Shown piece by piece: positions 1-6,571 of a stretch of 12,862 nt of DNA. This stretch comes from Flavobacteriales bacterium UBA4474 (GTDB lineage Bacteria > Bacteroidota > Bacteroidia > Flavobacteriales_D > Sanyastnellaceae). Location of the stretch: the NCBI GenBank assembly GCA_002389295.1, contig DGOE01000087.1, positions 1 to 12,862 of the forward strand, read 5' to 3'. Positions within the stretch are counted from its first letter, which is position 1, and each line of letters begins with the position of its first letter. Below the pieces are notes generated by a model. That model saw nothing but the letters and a program-made list of their open reading frames with translations, was not told the origin of the DNA and did no database searches. A program made the position numbers and the translations under genes.

Positions 1-2
1 CG

Positions 3-71
3 CACAATATTCCCCAAAGGCAATCCGCCCAGCAGGCTGCACCATCGACATTCTTGCGTCGTATCTTTTAG
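3..71 (+). CDS. Possible C-terminal tail of an upstream gene (partial)
   Basis: The frame that is open from the window edge reads 22 codons and ends at a TAG at 69-71, only 12 bases before the ATG of the next gene. The short tail is rich in Gln, Ala and Arg and shows no recognisable motif. The close spacing would suit a co-transcribed upstream gene, in which case the redox operon would extend beyond the left edge. A second forward frame is also open over this short stretch, so the assignment is weak. Confidence 0.28.
   Translation, partial: HNIPQRQSAQQAAPSTFLRRIF
62..69 (+). promoter_or_regulatory. Weak Bacteroidota-type -7 element candidate
   Basis: TATCTTTT matches the Bacteroidota -7 consensus TAnnTTTG except for the last base. 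It lies 14 bases before the ATG at 84. I see no convincing TTTG/TTG element at the expected distance upstream, and the site overlaps the possible end of an upstream gene. It may therefore be chance. Confidence 0.2.
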
Positions 72-83
72 CTTGCCAAAACC

Positions 84-1676
84 ATGTGGAGCCGCGTCAA
101 AATCCTGCCACGCCATAGACTGACAGATGAGTCGGTCGAGGTTGCCGTGCAGCCCAGAGGAGGAAAAATCCAATATAAAAAAGGGCAATTCGTGGTGCTG
201 GAAGTCAAATTGACGTCCGGCATTAGAAGAAGCGCCTTTTCCATTGTGCGGGCGGAAGGTAAAGGCATCATTTTGGGCGTAAAGCGCAATGGCGACGGCG
301 GCATTTCTGCATGGCTCAACGGATTGAAGGCGCCGGCCCACGCCAGCATGGCGGGACCCTTCGGCCAGTTCCAACTCGACACTAAAGCGGAAAAACACGT
401 CTTCATCACAGGGGGGAGTGGCATCACCCCGGTACGGAGCATGTTTGACCGCCTGCTGGAAATGAAATTGGTTCCGGTCCTGATCTACGCCAACCGATCT
501 CCCGAACAGTCGATGTACCTGGAGTCTTTCCGAACCTTGGCAAAATCAGGATTTATTGAGTTGATCGAAGTCTACGATCGCGACATTCACGGCGCACTCG
601 AAAAAATTGATTTGCAGGGTGCGGCCCTGTATGCCTGTGGGCCGGCTGGACTCATGGACAATGTCCTCCAGTCATTGGCCACTTTCGGAATCACAGAAGA
701 CCAAGTCCAAACAGAGAAATACGGCTTGGCCATGGGGACGCCCACCTCCATGCCCAACTCCTTTTTCTGGAAAAGCCTATGGCGGAGGCACCTGCCTGTC
801 CCATTCGGCAGCGGACGCACCATGCTGGAGAGCGCCAGGGAACAAGCATTACCGATTCCCCATGCCTGTGAAGTGGGCGTCTGCGGCGCGTGCAGGGCCA
901 AGGTCATCGAGGGCAATGTCCTCTGCGGAAAGGATGTCTTTGGACCTGGCGAAGAAATCCTCACATGCATCAGCCAACCCCACGGCAGCACGCCCCCGAC
1001 CATTGGCCCTCCACGCGGAGGGCGTGCGGAGTTGGTCACCGTGTTTCTCCTGATCGGTGTCTTGGTCACCGGAATTTGGTGGGTGCCACCCGGCCAGGGG
1101 TTCAAGGCCCTGGGACCCATGAACACCTCCCATGAAAATTTGGAGTGTGCGGCCTGTCACAAAGAGGCCCCTGGTACATTCAGACAACAGGTGGGCCACA
1201 ATGCACGCAGCCTGCTGGGACTGCACGAGACGGCCATGGTATCCGTTGGTTTTTCCCCGGTGGACAACAATGCCTGTATGGATTGTCACAACCGCCCCAA
1301 CGACCGCCACCCCGTCTCTCGTTTTTTAGAACCGCGCTTCGCTGAGCAGCGAGCAGCGATCGGACCACACGTGTGCAACAATTGCCATGGAGAACACCAA
1401 GGCCAGCGGGTCGCCATGGCAGAACCAGGGTTTTGCATCCATTGCCACCAAGACACCGAAGTCATGTACGACAATGTGGAACCCTCCCACGCCGAACTCA
1501 TCACAAACGGCGCCTGGGAGACCTGTCTGCAATGCCATGACTACCACGGCAATCACTTGCACGATGCGCCCAAGAGACTTTCCGAAGGCATTCCACAGGA
1601 GACCATTTTAAACTACTTGAGGGGTGGTGCCGACCCCTTTGGCTCCGAAAAGACCTTTACGGCAGAATATCCATAA
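84..1676 (+). CDS. NAD(P)H-FAD-[2Fe-2S]-transmembrane-pentahaem cytochrome c fusion
   Basis: A 530-residue fusion predicted to carry electrons from cytosolic NAD(P)H across the inner membrane. In order: an FNR-type FAD domain (about 1-100; RSAFS at 49-53, a variant of RxYS, and GPFG near 91-94); an NAD(P)-binding domain (GGSGITPV at 110-117, CGP at 185-187); a plant-type [2Fe-2S] domain with ligands C262, C267, C270 and C295; one hydrophobic span (about 316-335) preceded by Arg residues, implying N-terminus inside; then a domain with five CXXCH motifs starting at C355, C398, C431, C451 and C481, for covalent c-type haems in the periplasm. Several extra His residues could be distal ligands. 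The start is the first ATG after an in-frame stop at 69-71. Its TAA overlaps the next ATG (TAATG). Domain families are clear; the physiological acceptor is unknown. Confidence 0.9.
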   Translation: MWSRVKILPRHRLTDESVEVAVQPRGGKIQYKKGQFVVLEVKLTSGIRRSAFSIVRAEGKGIILGVKRNGDGGISAWLNGLKAPAHASMAGPFGQFQLDTKAEKHVFITGGSGITPVRSMFDRLLEMKLVPVLIYANRSPEQSMYLESFRTLAKSGFIELIEVYDRDIHGALEKIDLQGAALYACGPAGLMDNVLQSLATFGITEDQVQTEKYGLAMGTPTSMPNSFFWKSLWRRHLPVPFGSGRTMLESAREQALPIPHACEVGVCGACRAKVIEGNVLCGKDVFGPGEEILTCISQPHGSTPPTIGPPRGGRAELVTVFLLIGVLVTGIWWVPPGQGFKALGPMNTSHENLECAACHKEAPGTFRQQVGHNARSLLGLHETAMVSVGFSPVDNNACMDCHNRPNDRHPVSRFLEPRFAEQRAAIGPHVCNNCHGEHQGQRVAMAEPGFCIHCHQDTEVMYDNVEPSHAELITNGAWETCLQCHDYHGNHLHDAPKRLSEGIPQETILNYLRGGADPFGSEKTFTAEYP

Positions 1677-2860
1677 TGCGCCATTTTCTCATCCTCACCT
1701 GTCTCTGTGGTCCCTGGTTGTTGACGGCACAACAATCCTCCCCGCCCAACGCATCCGACACAGTGCTTGCCGTGGACTTCCAACTCCGGGTCCGCTCGGA
1801 ATGGCGGGATGGCTATAAACTGGCCAACAGGGTTGAAGACGCAGGAGAAATGACCACCATCCAAAGAAACCGACTGGGCATCCACGGTGGTTGGAATGGG
1901 CTCAAATTCAAAGTGCAGCTGCAGGACGTCCGGGCCTTTGGTGGCCTCTCGGGCCCCACAGGAAGCAACACAGGCGCAGCAGAGGCGTGGGCCAGGATAC
2001 CGTTGACCAAAAAGGTAAACTTGACGTTCGGCCGCATGAGCGTAGACATGGACAACGCAAGGATTGTCGGGGCTGCAGACTGGGCCAATCCTGGACGTTT
2101 TCTGGACGGTGTGCGCTTGGACCTGCAACGGGATCACGGCATGACATCGGCTTTGGTGACATGGGATGACGGCGCCCAGACGCGCCGGTCAATCGCGTAC
2201 CACAATGGCCACCTCAGCGAAGGAAAACACCGATACTCCCTCCTCGTTTTCGACCAGGCCAGCTTGACAGAACCCAACCTCACCACAGCGGGCGGAACTT
2301 GGAAATGGACGCCTCAAAAAGGACGTTGGTGGAACATGGAGGCCTATCTGCAGTTCTCCGATGGCGGGGGCACAGCGGCCATGTGGGTGCTCGATGGCGG
2401 GGTCCAACGCGACAGCGGCAGCAGCTCCAGGTGGGGCATAGACTACCTCTCAGGCAGTGGCAGTTCGGCGGCATTCCAACCCTTGTTGGGCACCAACCAC
2501 AAGTTCTACGGCTGGATGGACCACTTCTATGTCGGGGCTGCCTCCGACGGCCTGTTGGGTGCGCGCCTCGACCACCGCATCCCCTGTTTTTCGCAGCGCG
2601 CGGCTTTGGGTGCCACCATTCACCACTTCAGAACACCAACGGGCGATGCCCTGCTCGGCAATGAATTGGACGTGTGGCTCACTGGAAAACATACCAGTGG
2701 TGTTCAATGGCATGTCGGATGGTCCCTGTTGGACCCCACGCGCAAACATGTCCAACGCCAATCGAACCTGAGTGGAGACGGCATCACCAACGCCGCGGAA
2801 AAACTGCAACAATGGGGCTGGGTTTCTGTCAACCTGAATCCATCGATTCTGCTGAAATGA
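1676..2860 (+). CDS. Outer-membrane beta-barrel, alginate-export/porin-like
   Basis: This 394-residue protein has a signal peptide (hydrophobic 4-17, likely cleavage after A18 with Gln-Gln following). The rest is a run of short amphipathic strands rich in Trp, Tyr, Gly and charged residues, typical of a Gram-negative barrel. Segments such as NRLGIHGG, LTFGRMSVDMDNAR and TNHKFYGWMDHF (from about residue 273) resemble the AlgE-like alginate-export family common in Bacteroidota. That family forms roughly 18-stranded pores. There is no CXXCH. The start overlaps the stop of the multihaem fusion by one base and the end overlaps the next gene by four, so it is translated with redox proteins and not with polysaccharide genes. 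An anion or substrate pore, or a sheath for the cytochrome domain, are both possible. Barrel assignment is firm; function is inferred. Confidence 0.8.
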   Translation: MRHFLILTCLCGPWLLTAQQSSPPNASDTVLAVDFQLRVRSEWRDGYKLANRVEDAGEMTTIQRNRLGIHGGWNGLKFKVQLQDVRAFGGLSGPTGSNTGAAEAWARIPLTKKVNLTFGRMSVDMDNARIVGAADWANPGRFLDGVRLDLQRDHGMTSALVTWDDGAQTRRSIAYHNGHLSEGKHRYSLLVFDQASLTEPNLTTAGGTWKWTPQKGRWWNMEAYLQFSDGGGTAAMWVLDGGVQRDSGSSSRWGIDYLSGSGSSAAFQPLLGTNHKFYGWMDHFYVGAASDGLLGARLDHRIPCFSQRAALGATIHHFRTPTGDALLGNELDVWLTGKHTSGVQWHVGWSLLDPTRKHVQRQSNLSGDGITNAAEKLQQWGWVSVNLNPSILLK

Positions 2861-3693
2861 GCACCGTCACACCCCCTACAAGATTTTGGACCTTCACTGT
2901 ACTCGGTGGAGCTTGTCTCTTGGTCTACCTGTTTGCGACCGCCCCCACTGAACTCGCCGCAGAAGGGCCCAATCAAAAATCGATATCCACGAAAGAGGCA
3001 TTGACCATGCTCGCATGGGAAAACGATGTGACACGCACCCTGTTCACGAAAGAAATCGTGGGTAAAGGCAAAACACAAGGGTTGAAATTCCATGAGGATT
3101 GGGCCGACCAGGATGTCATTGCCGGGCCCCTGCCTGCCCTGTTTCTGCGGGGCGTTGCCTTAGAAATCTCTACCAGCACAGTCCCCCTCAACCTCTTCTT
3201 GGGTTCGGATTTTCCCATCGAATCCTCCAACCGGTTCAATGATCTGCAGATGAAGGAATTCAAGGCCATGCGGGAGGACTTGCTTCCTCGGCATTTCATT
3301 GACCCCGCCACGGGCGAACACGTGAGCATGTTTCCCGACTTTGCTTCTGCTGGGCCTTGTGTATCCTGCCACAATGAACACGAGCGCTCCAGCAAAACCG
3401 ACTGGGCTTTGGGCGATTTAATGGGGGCCACCACCTGGTCCTATCCTTCAGATTCTGTGACGACGGATGAATTCCTGGCCATGCTCTCCGAATACAGGAA
3501 AGGCGTAGAGGTTGTGTGGGGCCAATACCTCGGAGAGCTCGACGCGCTCCAAGATGAGCAACGGCCCACCATCGGAAATACATGGCCTTCAGAGGGCCTG
3601 TACATACCCAGCCACGAGGCGCTGCGGGACAGCATCGACAAAATGTCAAACAGCGCGCTTTTCACGCAAATGCTCAATACGGCCACATTCTAA
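2857..3693 (+). CDS. Membrane-anchored DUF3365 (Tll0287-like) haem protein
   Basis: This 278-residue protein has an N-terminal hydrophobic segment (about 11-28), either an uncleaved anchor or a signal peptide, so the rest should be periplasmic. A DUF3365/Tll0287-like domain follows. Family features visible are PALFLRGVALEIS (93-105), a CXXCH c-haem site CVSCH at 168-172, and GDLMGATTWSYP (186-197) near the end of the domain. In this family the domain binds haem and often precedes signalling domains. Here it stands alone, with a C-terminal helical tail (about 200-278) of unknown role. The start is the ATG overlapping the porin TGA as ATGA; an upstream in-frame extension is possible but would lie wholly inside the barrel gene and would remove the N-terminal signal position. 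A role as sensor or electron shuttle in the operon is inferred. Confidence 0.8.
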   Translation: MSTVTPPTRFWTFTVLGGACLLVYLFATAPTELAAEGPNQKSISTKEALTMLAWENDVTRTLFTKEIVGKGKTQGLKFHEDWADQDVIAGPLPALFLRGVALEISTSTVPLNLFLGSDFPIESSNRFNDLQMKEFKAMREDLLPRHFIDPATGEHVSMFPDFASAGPCVSCHNEHERSSKTDWALGDLMGATTWSYPSDSVTTDEFLAMLSEYRKGVEVVWGQYLGELDALQDEQRPTIGNTWPSEGLYIPSHEALRDSIDKMSNSALFTQMLNTATF

Positions 3694-4151
3694 TGCGCGA
3701 GGCGTCGCGATACTTGACCTGGCTGACAGCGGGCATCATGCTGGTCGCATGGGTGCTGAATGTCGACCAAATGGAGTCTCTGGCATTCCAACGCGAACGG
3801 GACTACAGAAACATCAGCGGCCTGGTGGTCATGGGACTGGTGTTGTTCCAATGGGGCTTGACCCTCGGGCGCACCGTCTTTCAACGCTCCGGAAGCCAAT
3901 GGAGCGGTTGGGTCGATTGGCACCTGCGCAGCGCATTGGTGTTGCCCTTTGCCATGCTTGCGCACTCCATTGCTTATGGCTGGGGTCTCCTGATATTGCT
4001 CCCCCTTTCGCTGCTGGCTGCAGCCCATTTCGGTTCCATGCTCAACGACGAGGTTGCCTTGCGCAAAAACCTGAAATACCACATCGCATTTTCTGCCCTG
4101 ACTTTGGCTTTGACGGTGGCCCATGCGGTCACCGTTCTCACTTTTAATTGA
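3693..4151 (+). CDS. Small di-haem b membrane protein, ferric-reductase-like
   Basis: This 152-residue integral membrane protein has about five spans (roughly 7-24, 41-60, 76-93, 95-113, 129-150). Span 3 carries H77 and H91 and span 5 carries H130 and H144, two exact HX13H pairs. In ferric reductases and NADPH oxidases, His pairs with this spacing in transmembrane helices 3 and 5 coordinate two stacked b haems that conduct electrons across the membrane. There is no FAD or NAD(P) domain here; the only one nearby is on the first gene of the operon, so this could be the membrane half of a split flavocytochrome. The ATG overlaps the preceding TAA as TAATG. The family name is inferred from spacing and topology, since the sequence itself is divergent. 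It ends back to back with the convergent rsfS. Confidence 0.72.
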   Translation: MREASRYLTWLTAGIMLVAWVLNVDQMESLAFQRERDYRNISGLVVMGLVLFQWGLTLGRTVFQRSGSQWSGWVDWHLRSALVLPFAMLAHSIAYGWGLLILLPLSLLAAAHFGSMLNDEVALRKNLKYHIAFSALTLALTVAHAVTVLTFN

Positions 4152-4622
4152 TCAGTATTCAGGGAAATCCTCTGGGTCGGGCTTGCCGTCATCCAAGTCG
4201 GGAATCATTTGCTGGGGCGCGTCGGCCCACAATTCCTCCAAGCCGTAGTGCCCCCGCCAATCCTTGTGAAAGATGTGGACCACCACGTCAGCATAGTCGA
4301 GCAGCGCCCACTGACCGCCACGCAAACCCTGCTTCATCCAAGGTGACTCGCCGTGGACCTTTTCGGTAAATTCCTCCACGCTGCGGGCAATGGCCTCGAC
4401 CTGCGTGTTGGATTGGCCTTCGCATATGATGAACCGGGCCGCCACGCTGTTTTGCATGGTGCTGAAATTCACGATACAAATGCGGCTGCCCTTGACCTCC
4501 TGTATCCCGTCCACAACGGCAGTAACGAGGGCATCCGTAGAAGGTCCCGTTGTGCGCTCGGGGGCATTCCGAGACGTGGTCGCGTAGGTACGCGGATCGG
4601 GTTGTGCTTGATTTTGTTCCAA
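4152..4622 (-). CDS. rsfS: Ribosomal silencing factor RsfS
   Basis: RsfS (Iojap family) binds uL14 of the large ribosomal subunit and blocks subunit joining under nutrient limitation. The 156-residue product has the family fold and its C-terminal signature: W105, then DYADVVVHIFH (109-119), followed by R-x-x-YGLEELWADA (123-135). The preceding QNSVAARFIICEG region is also typical. About 27 residues of Pro/Thr/Arg-rich sequence precede the conserved domain. There is no ATG or GTG in frame before the domain; the only usual start is the TTG at 4622, with a stop just upstream at 4629-4631. The stop abuts that of the convergent di-haem protein gene. It diverges from birA. Assignment is confident, the start less so. 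Confidence 0.93.
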   Translation of the reverse strand: MEQNQAQPDPRTYATTSRNAPERTTGPSTDALVTAVVDGIQEVKGSRICIVNFSTMQNSVAARFIICEGQSNTQVEAIARSVEEFTEKVHGESPWMKQGLRGGQWALLDYADVVVHIFHKDWRGHYGLEELWADAPQQMIPDLDDGKPDPEDFPEY

Positions 4623-4628
4623 CGTGCG

Positions 4629-4656
4629 CTAAAATAGCCCCCGTGGAGGACCCAAA
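4629..4656 (-). promoter_or_regulatory. Candidate rsfS promoter
   Basis: Reading the minus strand, TTTG (plus 4656-4653) is followed after 16 bases by TATTTTAG (plus 4636-4629). The second element fits the Bacteroidota -7 consensus TAnnTTTG at five of six fixed bases. The spacing is a little shorter than usual. Initiation would fall within a few bases of the TTG start codon, giving a very short or absent leader. It sits in the divergent gap between rsfS and birA, where a promoter is expected. Pattern match by eye only. Confidence 0.3.
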
Positions 4657-4687
4657 CATCGCCGCAACACAACACCTCTTCAAAGCC

Positions 4688-5482
4688 ATGGGAGGACCGC
4701 CCCACTCGACCGCGACCATCGGCAGGTGGAGCGCGTTGGGATGGGACACCACAGACAGCACGAATTCTCGTGCACTGCAAGCGCTGAAGTCAGCACCGCA
4801 GCACAGCCTCGACCACTTCGCCATACACGTAAACGAGCAAACGGCCGGCCGCGGCCAACAACAAAGGGCGTGGACCCAAGAGGCCAACCGGGACCTCGTG
4901 ATGACCCTGATCTTGACCCGGAACCTGCCCGCTGCACATCCGTTTGCGCTCAACCTCGCCATCAGTCTGGCTGTTTTAGAAGGCATCGGAGATGCGCTGC
5001 CTGCCATCAATGTCGATGGACTTGAAATCAAATGGCCCAACGACATCATGTGGCGGGGGCGAAAAGCGGGAGGTGTTTTGATTGAAAACAGCTGGCGTGG
5101 CAGCCACTGGGCCTCGGCCGTCATCGGCATAGGCGTCAATGTGGCGGGAGCGCCCCCCTACCCCAACGCCACGCCCTTGCAGCCCGAAATCGAAAACGCG
5201 GCCCACACCATCGAAAATTTGCGGCGGTCCATTCTACAGCGGAGCGAACAACGGCTCGCGGAAATGACGCATCCCCAAGCCTTGCTCCAACAGTTTCACC
5301 AAAGACTGCACGGCTGGGGACAATTGCAGCGCTGGCAATTGGACGGTCACCCTGTGCGAGGGATCCTCGAATCCATTGACATAGAAGGGCGCCTGTGCGT
5401 CTCGGAAAATGGGGTCAAGCACTGCTTCTCGCCCGGCGAAGTCGGCTGGCTGGGCCTCGAACCCAGAGCGGGCAAAGAATAA
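4688..5482 (+). CDS. birA: Biotin--[acetyl-CoA carboxylase] ligase, monofunctional
   Basis: This enzyme activates biotin with ATP and transfers it to a lysine of the biotin carboxyl carrier protein of acetyl-CoA carboxylase and similar enzymes. The 264-residue product shows DSTN (23-26), the biotinyl-AMP loop as AGRGQQQRAW (53-62; the usual GRGRxGR is altered), KWPNDI (115-120), KAGGVLIE (126-133) and GIGVNV (147-152). A C-terminal SH3-like domain follows. It lacks the N-terminal DNA-binding domain of E. coli BirA, so it is the group I type without repressor function. I chose the ATG at 4688, just before the conserved domain; an in-frame GTG at 4643 is the alternative. It converges on the SRPBCC gene with a 4-base gap. 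Confidence 0.92.
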   Translation: MGGPPHSTATIGRWSALGWDTTDSTNSRALQALKSAPQHSLDHFAIHVNEQTAGRGQQQRAWTQEANRDLVMTLILTRNLPAAHPFALNLAISLAVLEGIGDALPAINVDGLEIKWPNDIMWRGRKAGGVLIENSWRGSHWASAVIGIGVNVAGAPPYPNATPLQPEIENAAHTIENLRRSILQRSEQRLAEMTHPQALLQQFHQRLHGWGQLQRWQLDGHPVRGILESIDIEGRLCVSENGVKHCFSPGEVGWLGLEPRAGKE

Positions 5483-5486
5483 ACCG

Positions 5487-5894
5487 TCAGGCGTTGCCAA
5501 ACCGCGCCTCCACAGCGCCGGCAATGTGCTGAAACAGCGCTTCTAGCGGCTTTTGCGCCATCATCTTCAGGAAGGGGTTCAATTCGGCTTCACAGCGCAC
5601 GTGCGCGCGTGCTCCGGCGCCCTCACCGACCACATGCAGGTCCAGGTGAAAAGCGAAGGGGGCTCCCCCGCCTTGCAACCGCAACGCGTCGCCGTCAAAA
5701 GTGTCCGCCGTCCGCGTCAACCGAATTTCCAAACCACCTTGGATTTTGAACGCCACTTCATCGGCATTGCCCGAAAACCCTTTCACCTTGTCTTGGGGCA
5801 GCAAAGGCTCGAGGTTGCGCAAGTCCAAGAGGTGGGCCTTGAGTTCATCTGCTGAAACGGTCACGCTGACCTCGCGGCTTTTGATTTCCGTCAT
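5487..5894 (-). CDS. SRPBCC-fold (polyketide cyclase-like) small protein
   Basis: This 135-residue cytoplasmic protein has the layout of the SRPBCC/START-like fold. The N-terminal strand (REVSVTVSADELKAHL) is followed by a short helix and the usual turn before a run of antiparallel strands. The long C-terminal helix (about 110-133, FLKMMAQKPLEALFQHIAGA) closes the hydrophobic cavity. Proteins of this kind commonly lie next to pyrE and birA in Flavobacteria, with no established ligand. Its ATG overlaps the pyrE stop as TGATG, so it is probably translationally coupled to pyrE. The sequence does not show a catalytic residue, so no reaction is proposed. Confidence 0.8.
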   Translation of the reverse strand: MTEIKSREVSVTVSADELKAHLLDLRNLEPLLPQDKVKGFSGNADEVAFKIQGGLEIRLTRTADTFDGDALRLQGGGAPFAFHLDLHVVGEGAGARAHVRCEAELNPFLKMMAQKPLEALFQHIAGAVEARFGNA

Positions 5895-6571
5895 CAGGCT
5901 ACGGCATCAGGGGCCACCGCATCGGTAAACTGCCGGCTCCATGCCGCGGGATCTTCTCTCCAACGGATCAAGGCCTCGGCCTGTGGTTCGGTCAAATAAT
6001 CGCGCTGTGCAGCCTCAGCAATCAACGTCGGGTAATCACTCAGGGTCTCCAATGCACAACCGGCATTTTTGAAATTCTGCAAAGCGATGTCAAAGCCATA
6101 GGTGAAAATGGCCACCATGCCTTTGACCTCCAATCCCCGTTCATTCAACGCTTCTACCGCGCTCAGACTGGATTTTCCTGTACTGATGAGGTCTTCAATC
6201 ACCACCACATTGCGGGCCTTGCCCAAATCGCCTTCCACGCGGTTGCCTTTGCCGTGCCCCTTGGCCTCGCCCCGCACATAGCAGAAAGGGAGTCCCAATT
6301 CGTGCGCCACATAGGCGCCCCAGGCGATTCCACCCGTGGCCACACCGGCGATCATGTCGGGCTTGCCATACAAGGCTTCCACAGCCGAACACAACTGCTG
6401 GCGGATGTGCGTGCGCACCGAAGGGTGACTCAGCGCCATCCTGTTGTCACAGTAAATGGGTGACCGCAATCCCGAGGCCCAAGTGAAAGGGTCTTCGGGC
6501 GCCAACTGGATCGCCTTGATACGTAGCAACGATTCTGCTACTTTCCGGCGCTCATCCAAAGAAAGAGACAT
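5894..6571 (-). CDS. pyrE: Orotate phosphoribosyltransferase
   Basis: PyrE joins orotate to PRPP to give orotidine 5'-phosphate in de novo UMP synthesis. The 225-residue product has DPFTWASGLRSPIYCDNR (27-44), typical of the Bacteroidota enzyme. The flexible catalytic loop lies at about 98-114 (YVRGEAKGHGKGNR) and the PRPP-binding motif VVVIEDLISTGKS at 122-134 with both acidic residues present. The ATG at 6571 places the N-terminus as in relatives; a TTG 30 bases upstream would add an unconserved extension. This ATG overlaps the opposite-strand ATG of the Nudix gene within CATG. Its stop overlaps the SRPBCC start. Confidence 0.95.
   Translation of the reverse strand: MSLSLDERRKVAESLLRIKAIQLAPEDPFTWASGLRSPIYCDNRMALSHPSVRTHIRQQLCSAVEALYGKPDMIAGVATGGIAWGAYVAHELGLPFCYVRGEAKGHGKGNRVEGDLGKARNVVVIEDLISTGKSSLSAVEALNERGLEVKGMVAIFTYGFDIALQNFKNAGCALETLSDYPTLIAEAAQRDYLTEPQAEALIRWREDPAAWSRQFTDAVAPDAVA

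Noticed and set aside
84..1030. Interpretation of the first gene as an ordinary flavohaemoglobin or phenol-hydroxylase-type reductase
   Set aside because: The N-terminal modules fit, but the frame continues without stop into a membrane span and five CXXCH motifs, and no globin or oxygenase gene is near.
587..1126. A 179-codon minus-strand open frame
   Set aside because: It is antisense to the FNR and [2Fe-2S] part of the fusion gene, which has clear motifs.
2674..2856. A 61-codon extension of the DUF3365 protein upstream of its ATG
   Set aside because: It lies entirely inside the barrel gene in another frame and would bury the N-terminal anchor. The ATGA overlap is the usual arrangement.
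6456..6569. Upstream extension of the Nudix gene
   Set aside because: It would be inside pyrE on the opposite strand, and the conserved N-terminal segment of the Nudix family follows the ATG at 6570.
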